A stretch of DNA of 64,000 bases from Allomuricauda sp. (GTDB lineage Bacteria; Bacteroidota; Bacteroidia; Flavobacteriales; Flavobacteriaceae), in NCBI GenBank assembly GCA_003712125.1, contig RHLF01000003.1, forward strand, positions 124,001-188,000, in the 5' to 3' direction. Below are positions 43,559-53,034 of the stretch, piece by piece. The notes below the pieces were generated by a model that had not been told where the DNA came from, ran no database searches, and was given only the letters and a program-made list of their open reading frames with translations. The position numbers and the translations under genes were made by a program. How positions within the stretch are numbered: position 1 is the stretch's first letter; each line of letters starts with the position of its first letter.

Positions 43559-46500
43559 ATGATGTTACACCTGCTAAAACGATGTGCAGTATTCGTTACA
43601 CTTCTGGTATGCTCCACATCCATAGCCCAGACCGTTACGGGCAAGGTCTCTGATAATACCGGACCGCTTCCTGGTGCCAGTATTATCGAAAAGGGTACAA
43701 CCAATGGTACCCAAACGGACTTTAATGGAAATTTCAGTTTAAATGTTTCAAATGCTGACGCTGTTTTGATGGTTAGCTATATTGGATATACAAGTCAAGA
43801 GATTGCTTTGGACGGTCGCAATACCCTATCGATACTTTTAGAGGCAGATGCGCAATCTCTTGAAGAAATTGTGGTGATAGGCTATGGTCAAAGCCAAAAT
43901 AAAAGAACTTCTTCCCAAGCCGTAAATACAATTTCATCAGATCGTATTGCTGCATTGCCAATAGCTCGACCAGAATCGGCATTGCAAGGTACGGCCCCCG
44001 GTATTGTTGTTGTACAGAATTCTGGAGCACCGGGTTCACCACTAACGATTCGGTTACGAGGAACGGCAACCCCTGGCAATTCTCAGCCTTTGTTTTTGGT
44101 TGATGGGGTACAGGTGCCAAATATCGATTTTTTGAATAATTCCGATGTACAGTCAATGTCTACACTAAAAGATGCTGCTGCTGCTGCAATTTATGGGGCA
44201 AGGGCGGCCAACGGGGTGGTGTTGGTTCAAACCAAAAAAGGAAGGAGAAACACAGATAAAATAACCGTTTCAATTGACGGCTACACAGGATTTCAAGATA
44301 GGGTCAATACACCCGATCTTATGAATACCGCCCAATATGTTGATTATTATAATCAGTATCAAACACGGGTTGGTGGAACGACCATCGCGTCTTCAGATGT
44401 AGGCAACTTACCAGATACAGATTGGTACGATGTGCTTTATGATTCAAGTGCACCGAAGAGTTTTATAAATGCCTCACTTTCTGGTGGTGGCGAAAAGACC
44501 AATTTTTTTGTTTCGGGTAGCCTATTTGATCAGCAAGGACTAATTGGTGGTGATTCGGGAAAATCTGGATTTGAAAGGAAAACATTGAACCTTAATTTCA
44601 ACACAGAGGTCGTCAAAAATGTTAGCTTAAATATCGGAGCAAACCTGGTTCGAACCACAAGACAAAGACTTCCAGGTGAGAACGATGACACGGTAAGCGC
44701 AGGGAATCCATTCAATCAATTGGTCTCGTTATTACCGTTATTCCCCGTATTGGATGACGCTGGCAACCCTTTTGACGTAAGTGCCCAAAACGGACCTGCA
44801 GAAGTGAATGGGATTGCCATTCCAAAAATTAATGGTCCCTTTAATCCAATTATTCCAATAGAATATTCGACTATTGAAGACATTGCCGATATTAAACTTT
44901 TTAATATTGGGGCATCGTGGAATATCAAAAGCGATTTAAAATTCAATATTGGGACCAGTTATTTCGAAAATTTAACCCGTTCCAAGACCTTTCAGGAGGC
45001 CTTTGACTTTAGGGGCGGAAGTGTTCCCAGCGGGTTGGCATCCTTGGGGACCGGAACCAACCAGTTAGATGAATCTGTTGCTAACAGCAGGTGGTCACAA
45101 TTTGATGCTACCCTTACCTATTCCTTCGCACAACTACCAGATAATCATAATTTAGAAGTAATAGTGGGTAGTTCATATTATGAGCGAAAATTTGAAACTT
45201 CGGCAAGACAGGCTCAAGGATTACTGGTCAACAACTTCGCTGATGCCAATTTTGCACAAGTTGGTGATCAGACCAATATTATCACACCTTTTCCTGATTT
45301 CAGAAATGAAGAGCGATTAATTGCCTATTTCGGTAGAGCGCTTTATAACTATAAAGAAAAGTATCTTTTTTCTGCCTCGTTAAGGGCAGATGCCTCAAGT
45401 AAATTTGGTCCTGGCAATCGAACAGGATATTTCCCATCCTTTTCAACGGGTTGGGTACTTTCGGAAGAAGATTGGTTCGGCAATGCAATTTTTGACCTGT
45501 TTAAGATTAGGGCCAGTTGGGGGGTCAGCGGTGTAGACAATATTGCTGATGATCAATACCGAGCTACTTTTTCAGCCAATTCTGGCAGCGTGATCAACAA
45601 TCAATTTATTGTTGGCTTAAACCAAAATGTGCTTCCAAACCAAGACATCAAATGGGAGGAAACTACGCAAGCGAATATCGGGTTAGATGCAAACCTTTTC
45701 AACAACACCTTGGGTATTACCCTTGACTATTACAACAATACCACAAACGACATTTTGTTGAATGTGGGGGGGTCAACCGCTATTGGAATTCCCTTGGCGG
45801 CACAAAATGTGGGAGAGGTACAAAACTCAGGTTTTGAGGCATTGGTATCCTATAGAAAAAGATATGAGAATGGATTCCGATGGAATGCTGATTTCAATAT
45901 TGCCTTCAATAACAATGAGGTTAAAGATTTGGGAGGGTTGAGTTCATTGACCTCAGGTACTACTTTGGTATTTGCTAGCCCGATATCGGCAACTTTTGAA
46001 GGGGAACCCATAGCTGGATTTTTTGGTTTTAAATCCACAGGAGTAGACACCAATGGGGAACTTATCTTTGAAGATTTGGATGGTGACGGATCAATTACCA
46101 CCGACGACCGCCAAATAATTGGAAATCCGCTTCCCGATTTTACGTACGGTTTCAATTTAGGCGCCAACTACAAGGGCTTCGATTTTAGTACCTTCTTTTA
46201 CGGCTCTCAGGGCAATGATATTTATGACGCCACCGTTCGAAATGACTTTGCCTTTTCAAATCGCCCAGTTTCTTATTTAAACAATGAGGTGATCAATGTA
46301 CTTGGTAATGTTAATGAAAGTACCACCCTTGGTGAGGTGTCAAGTTTTTACGTAAAAGATGGTTCTTTTCTAAAAATGAGAACGGTTACTTTGGGCTACA
46401 GCCTTCCGGAAAGTTTGATTGAAAACATAGGCTTTAGCCGGGTAAGATTATACCTAACTGGTGAAAATTTATTGGTATTTACAGACTATGATGGTGCTGA

Positions 46501-46609
46501 TCCAGAAATCGGGCAACAGAATTTAGCCAATACACTCGATATAGGCATCGATCGTGGATTCTATCCAGCTCCGAAAACAATATTGTTAGGATTCCAATTT
46601 CAATTTTAA
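43559..46609 (+). CDS. susC: SusC/RagA family TonB-linked outer-membrane transporter
   Basis: A 1016-residue TonB-dependent transporter. Order: signal peptide (ending CSTSIAQ), carboxypeptidase-like regulatory domain (TVTGKVSDNTGPLPGASI..., ~25-110), a plug domain (QNKRTSSQAVNTIS; GTAPGIVVVQNSG; PLFLVDGVQVPNIDF; SMSTLKDAAAAAIYGARAANGVVLV) and a 22-strand barrel to the C-terminal GFQFQF. With SusD it imports oligosaccharides across the outer membrane. Downstream xylose genes and a shared operator point to xylo-oligosaccharides. Confidence 0.95.
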   Translation: MMLHLLKRCAVFVTLLVCSTSIAQTVTGKVSDNTGPLPGASIIEKGTTNGTQTDFNGNFSLNVSNADAVLMVSYIGYTSQEIALDGRNTLSILLEADAQSLEEIVVIGYGQSQNKRTSSQAVNTISSDRIAALPIARPESALQGTAPGIVVVQNSGAPGSPLTIRLRGTATPGNSQPLFLVDGVQVPNIDFLNNSDVQSMSTLKDAAAAAIYGARAANGVVLVQTKKGRRNTDKITVSIDGYTGFQDRVNTPDLMNTAQYVDYYNQYQTRVGGTTIASSDVGNLPDTDWYDVLYDSSAPKSFINASLSGGGEKTNFFVSGSLFDQQGLIGGDSGKSGFERKTLNLNFNTEVVKNVSLNIGANLVRTTRQRLPGENDDTVSAGNPFNQLVSLLPLFPVLDDAGNPFDVSAQNGPAEVNGIAIPKINGPFNPIIPIEYSTIEDIADIKLFNIGASWNIKSDLKFNIGTSYFENLTRSKTFQEAFDFRGGSVPSGLASLGTGTNQLDESVANSRWSQFDATLTYSFAQLPDNHNLEVIVGSSYYERKFETSARQAQGLLVNNFADANFAQVGDQTNIITPFPDFRNEERLIAYFGRALYNYKEKYLFSASLRADASSKFGPGNRTGYFPSFSTGWVLSEEDWFGNAIFDLFKIRASWGVSGVDNIADDQYRATFSANSGSVINNQFIVGLNQNVLPNQDIKWEETTQANIGLDANLFNNTLGITLDYYNNTTNDILLNVGGSTAIGIPLAAQNVGEVQNSGFEALVSYRKRYENGFRWNADFNIAFNNNEVKDLGGLSSLTSGTTLVFASPISATFEGEPIAGFFGFKSTGVDTNGELIFEDLDGDGSITTDDRQIIGNPLPDFTYGFNLGANYKGFDFSTFFYGSQGNDIYDATVRNDFAFSNRPVSYLNNEVINVLGNVNESTTLGEVSSFYVKDGSFLKMRTVTLGYSLPESLIENIGFSRVRLYLTGENLLVFTDYDGADPEIGQQNLANTLDIGIDRGFYPAPKTILLGFQFQF

Positions 46610-46619
46610 AAAAATAGTG

Positions 46620-48212
46620 ATGAAGAATATGAAAAATATAAATTCAATTTTAGTGGGTGTTGCAATGGCGCTGACTTTAGTTGCCTGTGACCAAGACGAC
46701 CTATTGGACGTCGGGGCAGAGACCGTACTTAGAGAGGATGGATTAACAGAGGAAGCAGCGGAAGCTTTTATTGCCGCGGCATATGATCCACTACAATGGC
46801 AGAACTTGGGGGTTAATGAAGGCAACGCAAAACATATTTTCCCTGTAATGTGGCAAGGTATCCGCGCAGATGATATGGTTTCGCAATGGGCCACTTTCTG
46901 GCAGCCAGGACTTTTGCTTGATGACTTTAACCTGATGCAATCAAACAATACGAACGTTGCTGCTTTATGGCAAAAATGGTTCACTGGAGTATCAAGGTCG
47001 AACAATGTAATTCAAAGCCTTGAAGATTCTCAGGCAGGTAATAGGGACCTCGTAATTGCTGAAGCTAAATTTTTAAGGGCATTTTATTATTTTGAACTGG
47101 TCAGACATTTTGGAGGCGTACCGCTCATTACCCAAAATCCGACCGATGTTAGTGAGGTAGAACTTACGGGAAGGGCTACGCAAGCGGAAGTTTACAATCA
47201 AATAAAAGCAGATTTGAACGACGCAATCACCAACCTCCCAGCTAGATCGGAAACTCCCGAAGGTAGGGCAACTTCAGGTGCCGCTAGAACCCTTTTGGCA
47301 AAAGTTCATTTGACGTTGGGAGAATATGCCGAGGTGTTGACGCAAACGAATGCCATAATTAGTGGTGGTGAATATGCACTTGAGGCTGATTTTGCCAATA
47401 ATTTTACAGTGGCCAATGAATATGGCATCGAATCTATTTTTGAAATTGGTTACTTGGCTGGCGTGAACAATGGCTATTTCGAAGCTGTGGGCCCCGCTGC
47501 AGAAGGGTCTTCCTCCTATCAAATGTTTGGTTATATTTTTAACAATAACGGGGCTTTTGGCAATAGTGTGCCAAGACCAGAATTAATCGCTTTGTTCGAA
47601 GATGAGGATACCAGAAAGGATGCCACTTTTATCACTCCTGAATCAATTCTTGAAAATGGCCCCCAAACTTGCGGTTGTTTGGTTTTCAATCCTGATGGTT
47701 CAGTCGTATTTGGCGAAGATGGTAATGAAAGTCAATGGATCGGCACTGATATTTATAATTTCTTTTGGTTGGTAAATGAAAGTTCTTGGGTTTCAAGGGC
47801 ATCAATGCGAAAGTATAATATCGGTCAAATTTCGATAACGCAATTAAGCCAAGATGATCTAAATGAAAAGGTGTTCCGGTATGCTGAGGTATTATTGATG
47901 CATGCAGAAGCCAGTCTTTCTGCAGCCGGCGCAACAGCCATGAGTGGTCAAGAGGCATTTGATATGGTTCGCAATAGGGCATATGGAGGTACGGCTCCAG
48001 CAGCGGTTTTAAGTCTCGAAACCTTGAAGACGGAAAGACGTAAAGAACTTGCAACTGAAGGTTGGAACCGATTTACTGATTTGGTTCGTTGGGGAGATGC
48101 TGCTACAGCATTGTCGTTTAAAAACTTTACTGTTGGTCGAGACGAATTATTGCCCATACCCCTTTCGGAAATTGAAGCGAACCCCTTGTTGGAACAAAAC
48201 CCTGGCTACTAG
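46620..48212 (+). CDS. susD: RagB/SusD family outer-membrane lipoprotein
   Basis: A 530-residue surface glycan-binding lipoprotein, started at the ATG at 46620 rather than the GTG one codon earlier. The lipobox is TLVACDQDD, with Cys near residue 24. TPR-like SusD features include EAKFLRAFYYFELVRHFGGVPLI (~140-162), RATSGAARTLLAKVHLTLGEY and the C-terminal RRKELATEGWNRFTDLVRWG with LLPIPLSEIEANPLLEQNPGY. It caps the SusC barrel. Located 10 bp after susC; a hairpin terminator follows. Confidence 0.94.
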   Translation: MKNMKNINSILVGVAMALTLVACDQDDLLDVGAETVLREDGLTEEAAEAFIAAAYDPLQWQNLGVNEGNAKHIFPVMWQGIRADDMVSQWATFWQPGLLLDDFNLMQSNNTNVAALWQKWFTGVSRSNNVIQSLEDSQAGNRDLVIAEAKFLRAFYYFELVRHFGGVPLITQNPTDVSEVELTGRATQAEVYNQIKADLNDAITNLPARSETPEGRATSGAARTLLAKVHLTLGEYAEVLTQTNAIISGGEYALEADFANNFTVANEYGIESIFEIGYLAGVNNGYFEAVGPAAEGSSSYQMFGYIFNNNGAFGNSVPRPELIALFEDEDTRKDATFITPESILENGPQTCGCLVFNPDGSVVFGEDGNESQWIGTDIYNFFWLVNESSWVSRASMRKYNIGQISITQLSQDDLNEKVFRYAEVLLMHAEASLSAAGATAMSGQEAFDMVRNRAYGGTAPAAVLSLETLKTERRKELATEGWNRFTDLVRWGDAATALSFKNFTVGRDELLPIPLSEIEANPLLEQNPGY

Positions 48213-48288
48213 TGTATTGAGTTAGTTGAGTACTAATGAGTTAATCAATTATCATAACATAGGTTGTTAATTTTCGCTCATTAAAAAA

Positions 48289-48319
48289 GGGGATGCCATT
48301 CGGCATCCCCTCAATTTTA
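48289..48319 (+). terminator. Terminator of susCD
   Basis: GGGGATGCC (48289-48297) pairs perfectly with GGCATCCCC (48302-48310), four-base loop, followed by a modest T stretch. It separates susCD from the xyl operon. Confidence 0.75.
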
Positions 48320-48397
48320 CCTAGTTCAAACGGCAATTCGATGTTCGGTTAAACTTTTTGATAAACAATGCAAAATTTCTGTTTTTTTGAATTTTTA

Positions 48398-48411
48398 CGA
48401 AAACCTTTTCG
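48398..48411. promoter_or_regulatory. LacI-family operator upstream of xylB
   Basis: CGAAAACCTTTTCG, palindromic except the central base. The surrounding ACGAAAACNTTTTCGAAA is shared with the susC upstream site, so both transcription units probably answer to the same regulator. Confidence 0.65.
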
Positions 48412-48422
48412 AAATATTTCGT

Positions 48423-48440
48423 AAATGAATATATTCATTT
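48423..48440. promoter_or_regulatory. 18-bp perfect palindrome upstream of xylB
   Basis: AAATGAATATATTCATTT is a perfect palindrome 12 bp past the LacI-type site. It may bind a second regulator. It has no counterpart near susC. A -7-like TACATTTA is at 48468-48475. Confidence 0.45.
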
Positions 48441-48584
48441 AAATAACTGAAATACAATTAGATACAATACATTTATGACACTTTAATTTCTTTAAATTTT
48501 GATGAAATTGATAGCGATACGAAAAAAAAGCGAAAATCAACGTATTCATTTCTAAATTTGAAAGGATAGTGAATCTGCTCAACT

Positions 48585-50066
48585 ATGTATTTTTTAGGTA
48601 TTGATATTGGAAGCTCATCGGTCAAGTTGGCCCTAGTGGATTGTGAAACGGGTAAAAGTTTCGGAGTTGTGCAAGAACCCGAGGAAGAAATGTCCATGTA
48701 TGCGGTTGAAAACGGATGGGCAGAACAAAAACCACAAGACTGGTGGCGTTATGTTTGTAACGGCATTAAGAAGATTAAAAAACAGTTTCAAATTTCTAAA
48801 AATGAGATTAAGGGCATCGGAATTGCATATCAGATGCACGGATTGGTAATTGTTGACAAAGTGGGTAATCCGATAAGAAAATCGATAATCTGGTGTGATA
48901 GTAGAGCTGTAGAAATTGGGAACGAGGCCTACATGGGATTGGGTATGGAATTTTGCAATAACCATTTATTGAATTCACCTGCAAATTTCACTGCCTCAAA
49001 ACTAAAATGGGTCAAAGATCATGAACCTGAGAACTACCAAAAAATACACAAACTGATGCTTCCGGGAGATTATATTGCTTTTAGGTTCTCGGGTAGTATC
49101 AATACAACAATTTCAGGCCTTTCTGAAGGTATTTTTTGGGATTTCATTACCGACAGTATTTCGTCAGATCTTATGGATTATTTTGATTTTGACCATGCGT
49201 TTATTCCTGAAATTGTCCCAACATTTTCGATTCAAGCTGTAGTTTCGAATGTTGCCGCTGAAGAATGCGGTTTAGAAGTAGGAACACCAATATTGTACCG
49301 TGCAGGAGATCAGCCCAACAATGCCTTGTCCCTAAATGTTTTTCATCCTGGCGAAGTTGCTGCAACAGGTGGTACTTCAGGTGTAATGTATGCAGTCACA
49401 GATGATTTTTGGGTTAAAGAATGTGCAAAGGTCAACAATTTTGCACATGTGAATTATGATGAGAAATCCGTTAAAAACATTGGTAAACTCTTGTGTATCA
49501 ATGGGGCCGGTATACAATACCGGTGGTTGATGAACAATTTAGCGGTCAGCTCTTATGAAGAAATGAACCGTCTCGCAGCTGAAGTTGAAATTGGTTCCGA
49601 TGGGGTATGCTTAATTCCTTTCGGCAATGGAGCGGAGCGCATTTTACAGAACAAGGATGTGGGAACAAGAATCGTGAACCTCAATTTAAATCGACATCAT
49701 AAGGGGCATTTATGTCGAGCTGCTTTGGAAGGCATCGCATTTTCGTTTGTTTATGGTTTCGAAATCATGCAATCTGATGGCATTAAACCCAAGGTGATAC
49801 GGGCAGGTAACGACAATCTTTTCCGATCCGAAATATTTGCCAATACCATAGCAACCCTTATTCAACAAGAAATTGAAATTTATAATACAACAGGTGCCAT
49901 TGGTGCCGCAAGAGCATGTACCTTACATGATCATGATTACAATACATTTTCATCTTTTATGCGCAATGACCATGTGATGACCTTTGTGCCCTTAAAGGAT
50001 AAAACGGCTCATGAACAAGCCTACCAAAATTGGAAAAAAGAATTAAAACTAATCCTAAACACCTAA
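48585..50066 (+). CDS. xylB: Xylulokinase
   Basis: A 493-residue FGGY-family sugar kinase. It has the N-terminal phosphate loop YFLGIDIGSSSVKLALVD, then GIGIAYQMHGLVIVD, the catalytic Asp region (YRAGDQPNNALSLN) and the C-terminal ALEGIAFSFVYG and RAGNDNLFRSEIFANTIA. The pairing with xylA fixes the sugar as D-xylulose: ATP-dependent formation of xylulose 5-phosphate for the pentose phosphate pathway. First gene of a ten-gene operon, 4 bp before xylA. Confidence 0.92.
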   Translation: MYFLGIDIGSSSVKLALVDCETGKSFGVVQEPEEEMSMYAVENGWAEQKPQDWWRYVCNGIKKIKKQFQISKNEIKGIGIAYQMHGLVIVDKVGNPIRKSIIWCDSRAVEIGNEAYMGLGMEFCNNHLLNSPANFTASKLKWVKDHEPENYQKIHKLMLPGDYIAFRFSGSINTTISGLSEGIFWDFITDSISSDLMDYFDFDHAFIPEIVPTFSIQAVVSNVAAEECGLEVGTPILYRAGDQPNNALSLNVFHPGEVAATGGTSGVMYAVTDDFWVKECAKVNNFAHVNYDEKSVKNIGKLLCINGAGIQYRWLMNNLAVSSYEEMNRLAAEVEIGSDGVCLIPFGNGAERILQNKDVGTRIVNLNLNRHHKGHLCRAALEGIAFSFVYGFEIMQSDGIKPKVIRAGNDNLFRSEIFANTIATLIQQEIEIYNTTGAIGAARACTLHDHDYNTFSSFMRNDHVMTFVPLKDKTAHEQAYQNWKKELKLILNT

Positions 50067-50070
50067 ATAG

Positions 50071-51399
50071 ATGGCTCATATCGGAGATAAAGAATATTTT
50101 AAACAGATTGGTGAAATCAAGTTTGAAGGGAAAGACTCAGATAATCCACTTGCTTTTAAATTTTACAATCCAGATCAAATGGTTGCGGGCAAAACAATGC
50201 GTGACCATTTCAAGTTTGCCATGGCCTATTGGCATACCCTTTGCGGAACAGGGGGAGATCCATTTGGACCTGGCACTAAGGCCTTTCCATGGGCAACATC
50301 AGTAGATCCCATTCAAGCGGCCCGTGATAAGGCCGATGCTGCGTTTGAATTTGTTACCAAAATGGGGTTCGATTATTATTGTTTTCATGATGTTGATATT
50401 GTTGACGAGGGAGATTCCTCCTTGGCCGAATTTGAAAATCGAGTGCAACAGACCGCATCTTACCTCAAAGAAAAAATGACGGCTAGTGGGGTTAAACTAC
50501 TTTGGGGAACCGCAAACCTTTTCTCCAATCCCAGGTATATGAATGGGGCAGCATCCAACCCTAATTTTGACGTGCTTGCACGTGCTGGTGCCCAAGTAAA
50601 AATTGCCTTGGATGCGACCATAGCGTTAAATGGCGAAAACTATGTGTTTTGGGGAGGACGCGAAGGCTATATGTCTTTGTTGAACACCAATATGAAACTG
50701 GAACAGGACAATATTGGTCGATTTATGCGGATGGCTCGTGATTATGCCCGTTCACAGGGATTCAAGGGAACCTTTTTTATTGAACCCAAACCCATGGAGC
50801 CTTCGAAACACCAATATGATTTCGATGCGGCGACTTCAATTAATTTTATTCGGGAACAGGGCCTTGAAAAGGATTTTAAATTAAATATCGAGGTCAATCA
50901 TGCTACCTTGGCACAACATACGTTTCAGCACGAACTTCAAGTTTCGGCCGATGCCGGCATGTTAGGCAGCATTGATGCAAACCGAGGTGATTATCAAAAT
51001 GGTTGGGATACGGATCAATTCCCCAATAATATATTAGAAACCGCTGAAGCGATGCTTGTCTTTTTGAAAGCAGGGGGACTGCAAGGTGGAGGTGTCAACT
51101 TCGATGCAAAAACACGAAGAAATTCAACAGATTTAGAGGATTTGTTTTATGCCCATATTGGAGGTGCAGACACCTTTGCCAGAGGACTGTTGATTGCAGA
51201 TTCAGTCATAAACACATCCAATTATGAAGATTTACTGGGTGAACGATATGCTTCGTTTGCAGCCGGTATAGGGGCTGATTATGTCGCCGGAAAACTGAAT
51301 TTGGGCGATTTGTATAATCATGCACAAAACAATGGCGAGCCTAGGCAAATTAGTGGAAGGCAAGAGCTATATGAGAACATTCTGAACCAACATATTTAA
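50071..51399 (+). CDS. xylA: Xylose isomerase
   Basis: A 442-residue class II xylose isomerase, the usual length for this group. Signatures include [13 protein letters not shown] equivalent ([12 protein letters not shown], catalytic His), [31 protein letters not shown] with the bridging metal Glu, and [19 protein letters not shown] with further metal ligands. It interconverts D-xylose and D-xylulose with two divalent ions in the cytosol. Lies 4 bp after xylB and 4 bp before the symporter. Confidence 0.97.
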   Translation: MAHIGDKEYFKQIGEIKFEGKDSDNPLAFKFYNPDQMVAGKTMRDHFKFAMAYWHTLCGTGGDPFGPGTKAFPWATSVDPIQAARDKADAAFEFVTKMGFDYYCFHDVDIVDEGDSSLAEFENRVQQTASYLKEKMTASGVKLLWGTANLFSNPRYMNGAASNPNFDVLARAGAQVKIALDATIALNGENYVFWGGREGYMSLLNTNMKLEQDNIGRFMRMARDYARSQGFKGTFFIEPKPMEPSKHQYDFDAATSINFIREQGLEKDFKLNIEVNHATLAQHTFQHELQVSADAGMLGSIDANRGDYQNGWDTDQFPNNILETAEAMLVFLKAGGLQGGGVNFDAKTRRNSTDLEDLFYAHIGGADTFARGLLIADSVINTSNYEDLLGERYASFAAGIGADYVAGKLNLGDLYNHAQNNGEPRQISGRQELYENILNQHI

Positions 51400-51403
51400 T
51401 TAG

Positions 51404-53020
51404 GTGCAATCAATATTAGAATCAGCCGATTGGTGGGTCCTAGGGGCCTATTTAGCAGCCTTAATCGGGGTTGCGGTTTGGGTGGTGCTTCAAAAAAACA
51501 AGAATACCGAGGATTACTTTTTGGCAGGAAGAAATGTGGGTTGGTTTGTTATTGGCGCCTCGATTTTTGCATCAAATATCGGTTCTGAACATGTGGTAGG
51601 CCTAGCGGGAACCGGTGCAGAATCAGGCATGCCGATGGCCCATTACGAACTACATGCGTGGATTGTATTGTTGTTAGGTTGGCTTTTTCTTCCTTTTTAT
51701 TTCCGAAGTAAGGCATTTACCATGCCTGAGTTTCTCGAAAAACGATTTGATGCCCGTTCGCGGTGGTTTTTATCCGTATTTACACTAACGGCCTATGTAA
51801 TCACCAAAGTTTCTGTTACTATTTATGCTGGAGGCATCGTTGTTTCTGAGCTCTTGGGCATTCCCTTTTGGTATGGAGCCATAGGTATTGTCATATTTAC
51901 TGGGATTTACACCATTGTTGGAGGAATGAAGGCGGTTATTTATACCGAGACCTTACAAACAGTAATTTTAATTGCAGGCTCAATTATTATTACCTACCTG
52001 GGATTACAGGAAGTAGGGGGGTGGTCTGCACTTCGAGAAGCCGCAGGTAGCGAACATTTTAATATGTGGCGGCCAATGTCTGATCCCGATTTCCCATGGA
52101 CAGGCATGCTCATTGGTGGAACAATTGTAGGGGTTTGGTATTGGTGTACCGACCAATATATTGTGCAACGGACTTTGGCGGCCAATAACATCAAAATTGG
52201 TCGCCGGGGTGCCATTTTTGGAGCTTATCTTAAACTATTGCCCATTTTTATCTTCTTGATTCCGGGTATCATAGCCTTTGCACTTTCCCAGCAAGGCGTG
52301 TTGACCTATGAAAAGAGTGACGAGGTGTTTCCAGTGCTGGTTAAAACCTTGTTGCCAGTGGGCTTGAAGGGATTGGTGGCAGGAGGTCTGATGGCCGCCT
52401 TAATGAGTTCCCTAGCTTCGGTTTTTAATTCTTGTTCGACCATTTTCACCATTGATATATACAAAAAGCTAAAACCCAACACTCCTGAAAAAAGACTGGT
52501 AAATATTGGGAAGATGGCCACCTCAATCGTGGTGGTTTTAGGAATTATTTGGATTCCCATTATGAATAAAATAGGAGGTGGGGTTTTGTACCAATACCTG
52601 CAGAGCGTCCAATCCTATATTGCCCCTCCAATAACTGCTGTATTCTTATTGGGAATTCTTTGGAAACGTGTGAACTCCAAGGCAGCTATCATAACTCTTT
52701 TTTCAGGTCTTGTTGTCGCAGCGCTTCGAATACTTGCCGAAATCTATCAAGCAGAACTCTCAGGCCCACTATTGACCTTCGCAACCATAAATTTTGCCCA
52801 TATGGCCATTTTTATGTTTGTTTTTTCAGTTATCATTTGCGTTTCAGTAAGCTTTATGACCAATCCGCCTGATTATGTAGCTATAAAGGGATTGGCCTTT
52901 GGAACTCTGAGCGTAGAAGATAAAAGGCTGAACAAGGATAGTATTTCGGCCATTGATATTGTCCTCTCAGTTATTTTGATAATTGTGGTAATCGCAGTGT
53001 TAACCTATTTCACCGGATAA
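51404..53020 (+). CDS. Sodium:solute symporter, SGLT-type (probable xylose uptake)
   Basis: A 538-residue integral membrane protein with about 14 helices, starting at GTG. SSS family signs: NTEDYFLAGRNVGWFVIGASIFASNIGSEHVVGLAG (helix 1 sodium site region), YTIVGGMKAVIYTETLQT, DQYIVQRTLAA and ALMSSLASVFNSCSTIFTIDIY. It couples sugar uptake to the sodium gradient across the inner membrane, typical for marine bacteria. Xylose as substrate is inferred from the operon. Confidence 0.9.
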   Translation: MQSILESADWWVLGAYLAALIGVAVWVVLQKNKNTEDYFLAGRNVGWFVIGASIFASNIGSEHVVGLAGTGAESGMPMAHYELHAWIVLLLGWLFLPFYFRSKAFTMPEFLEKRFDARSRWFLSVFTLTAYVITKVSVTIYAGGIVVSELLGIPFWYGAIGIVIFTGIYTIVGGMKAVIYTETLQTVILIAGSIIITYLGLQEVGGWSALREAAGSEHFNMWRPMSDPDFPWTGMLIGGTIVGVWYWCTDQYIVQRTLAANNIKIGRRGAIFGAYLKLLPIFIFLIPGIIAFALSQQGVLTYEKSDEVFPVLVKTLLPVGLKGLVAGGLMAALMSSLASVFNSCSTIFTIDIYKKLKPNTPEKRLVNIGKMATSIVVVLGIIWIPIMNKIGGGVLYQYLQSVQSYIAPPITAVFLLGILWKRVNSKAAIITLFSGLVVAALRILAEIYQAELSGPLLTFATINFAHMAIFMFVFSVIICVSVSFMTNPPDYVAIKGLAFGTLSVEDKRLNKDSISAIDIVLSVILIIVVIAVLTYFTG

Positions 53021-53034
53021 ATAGATGACTGATT

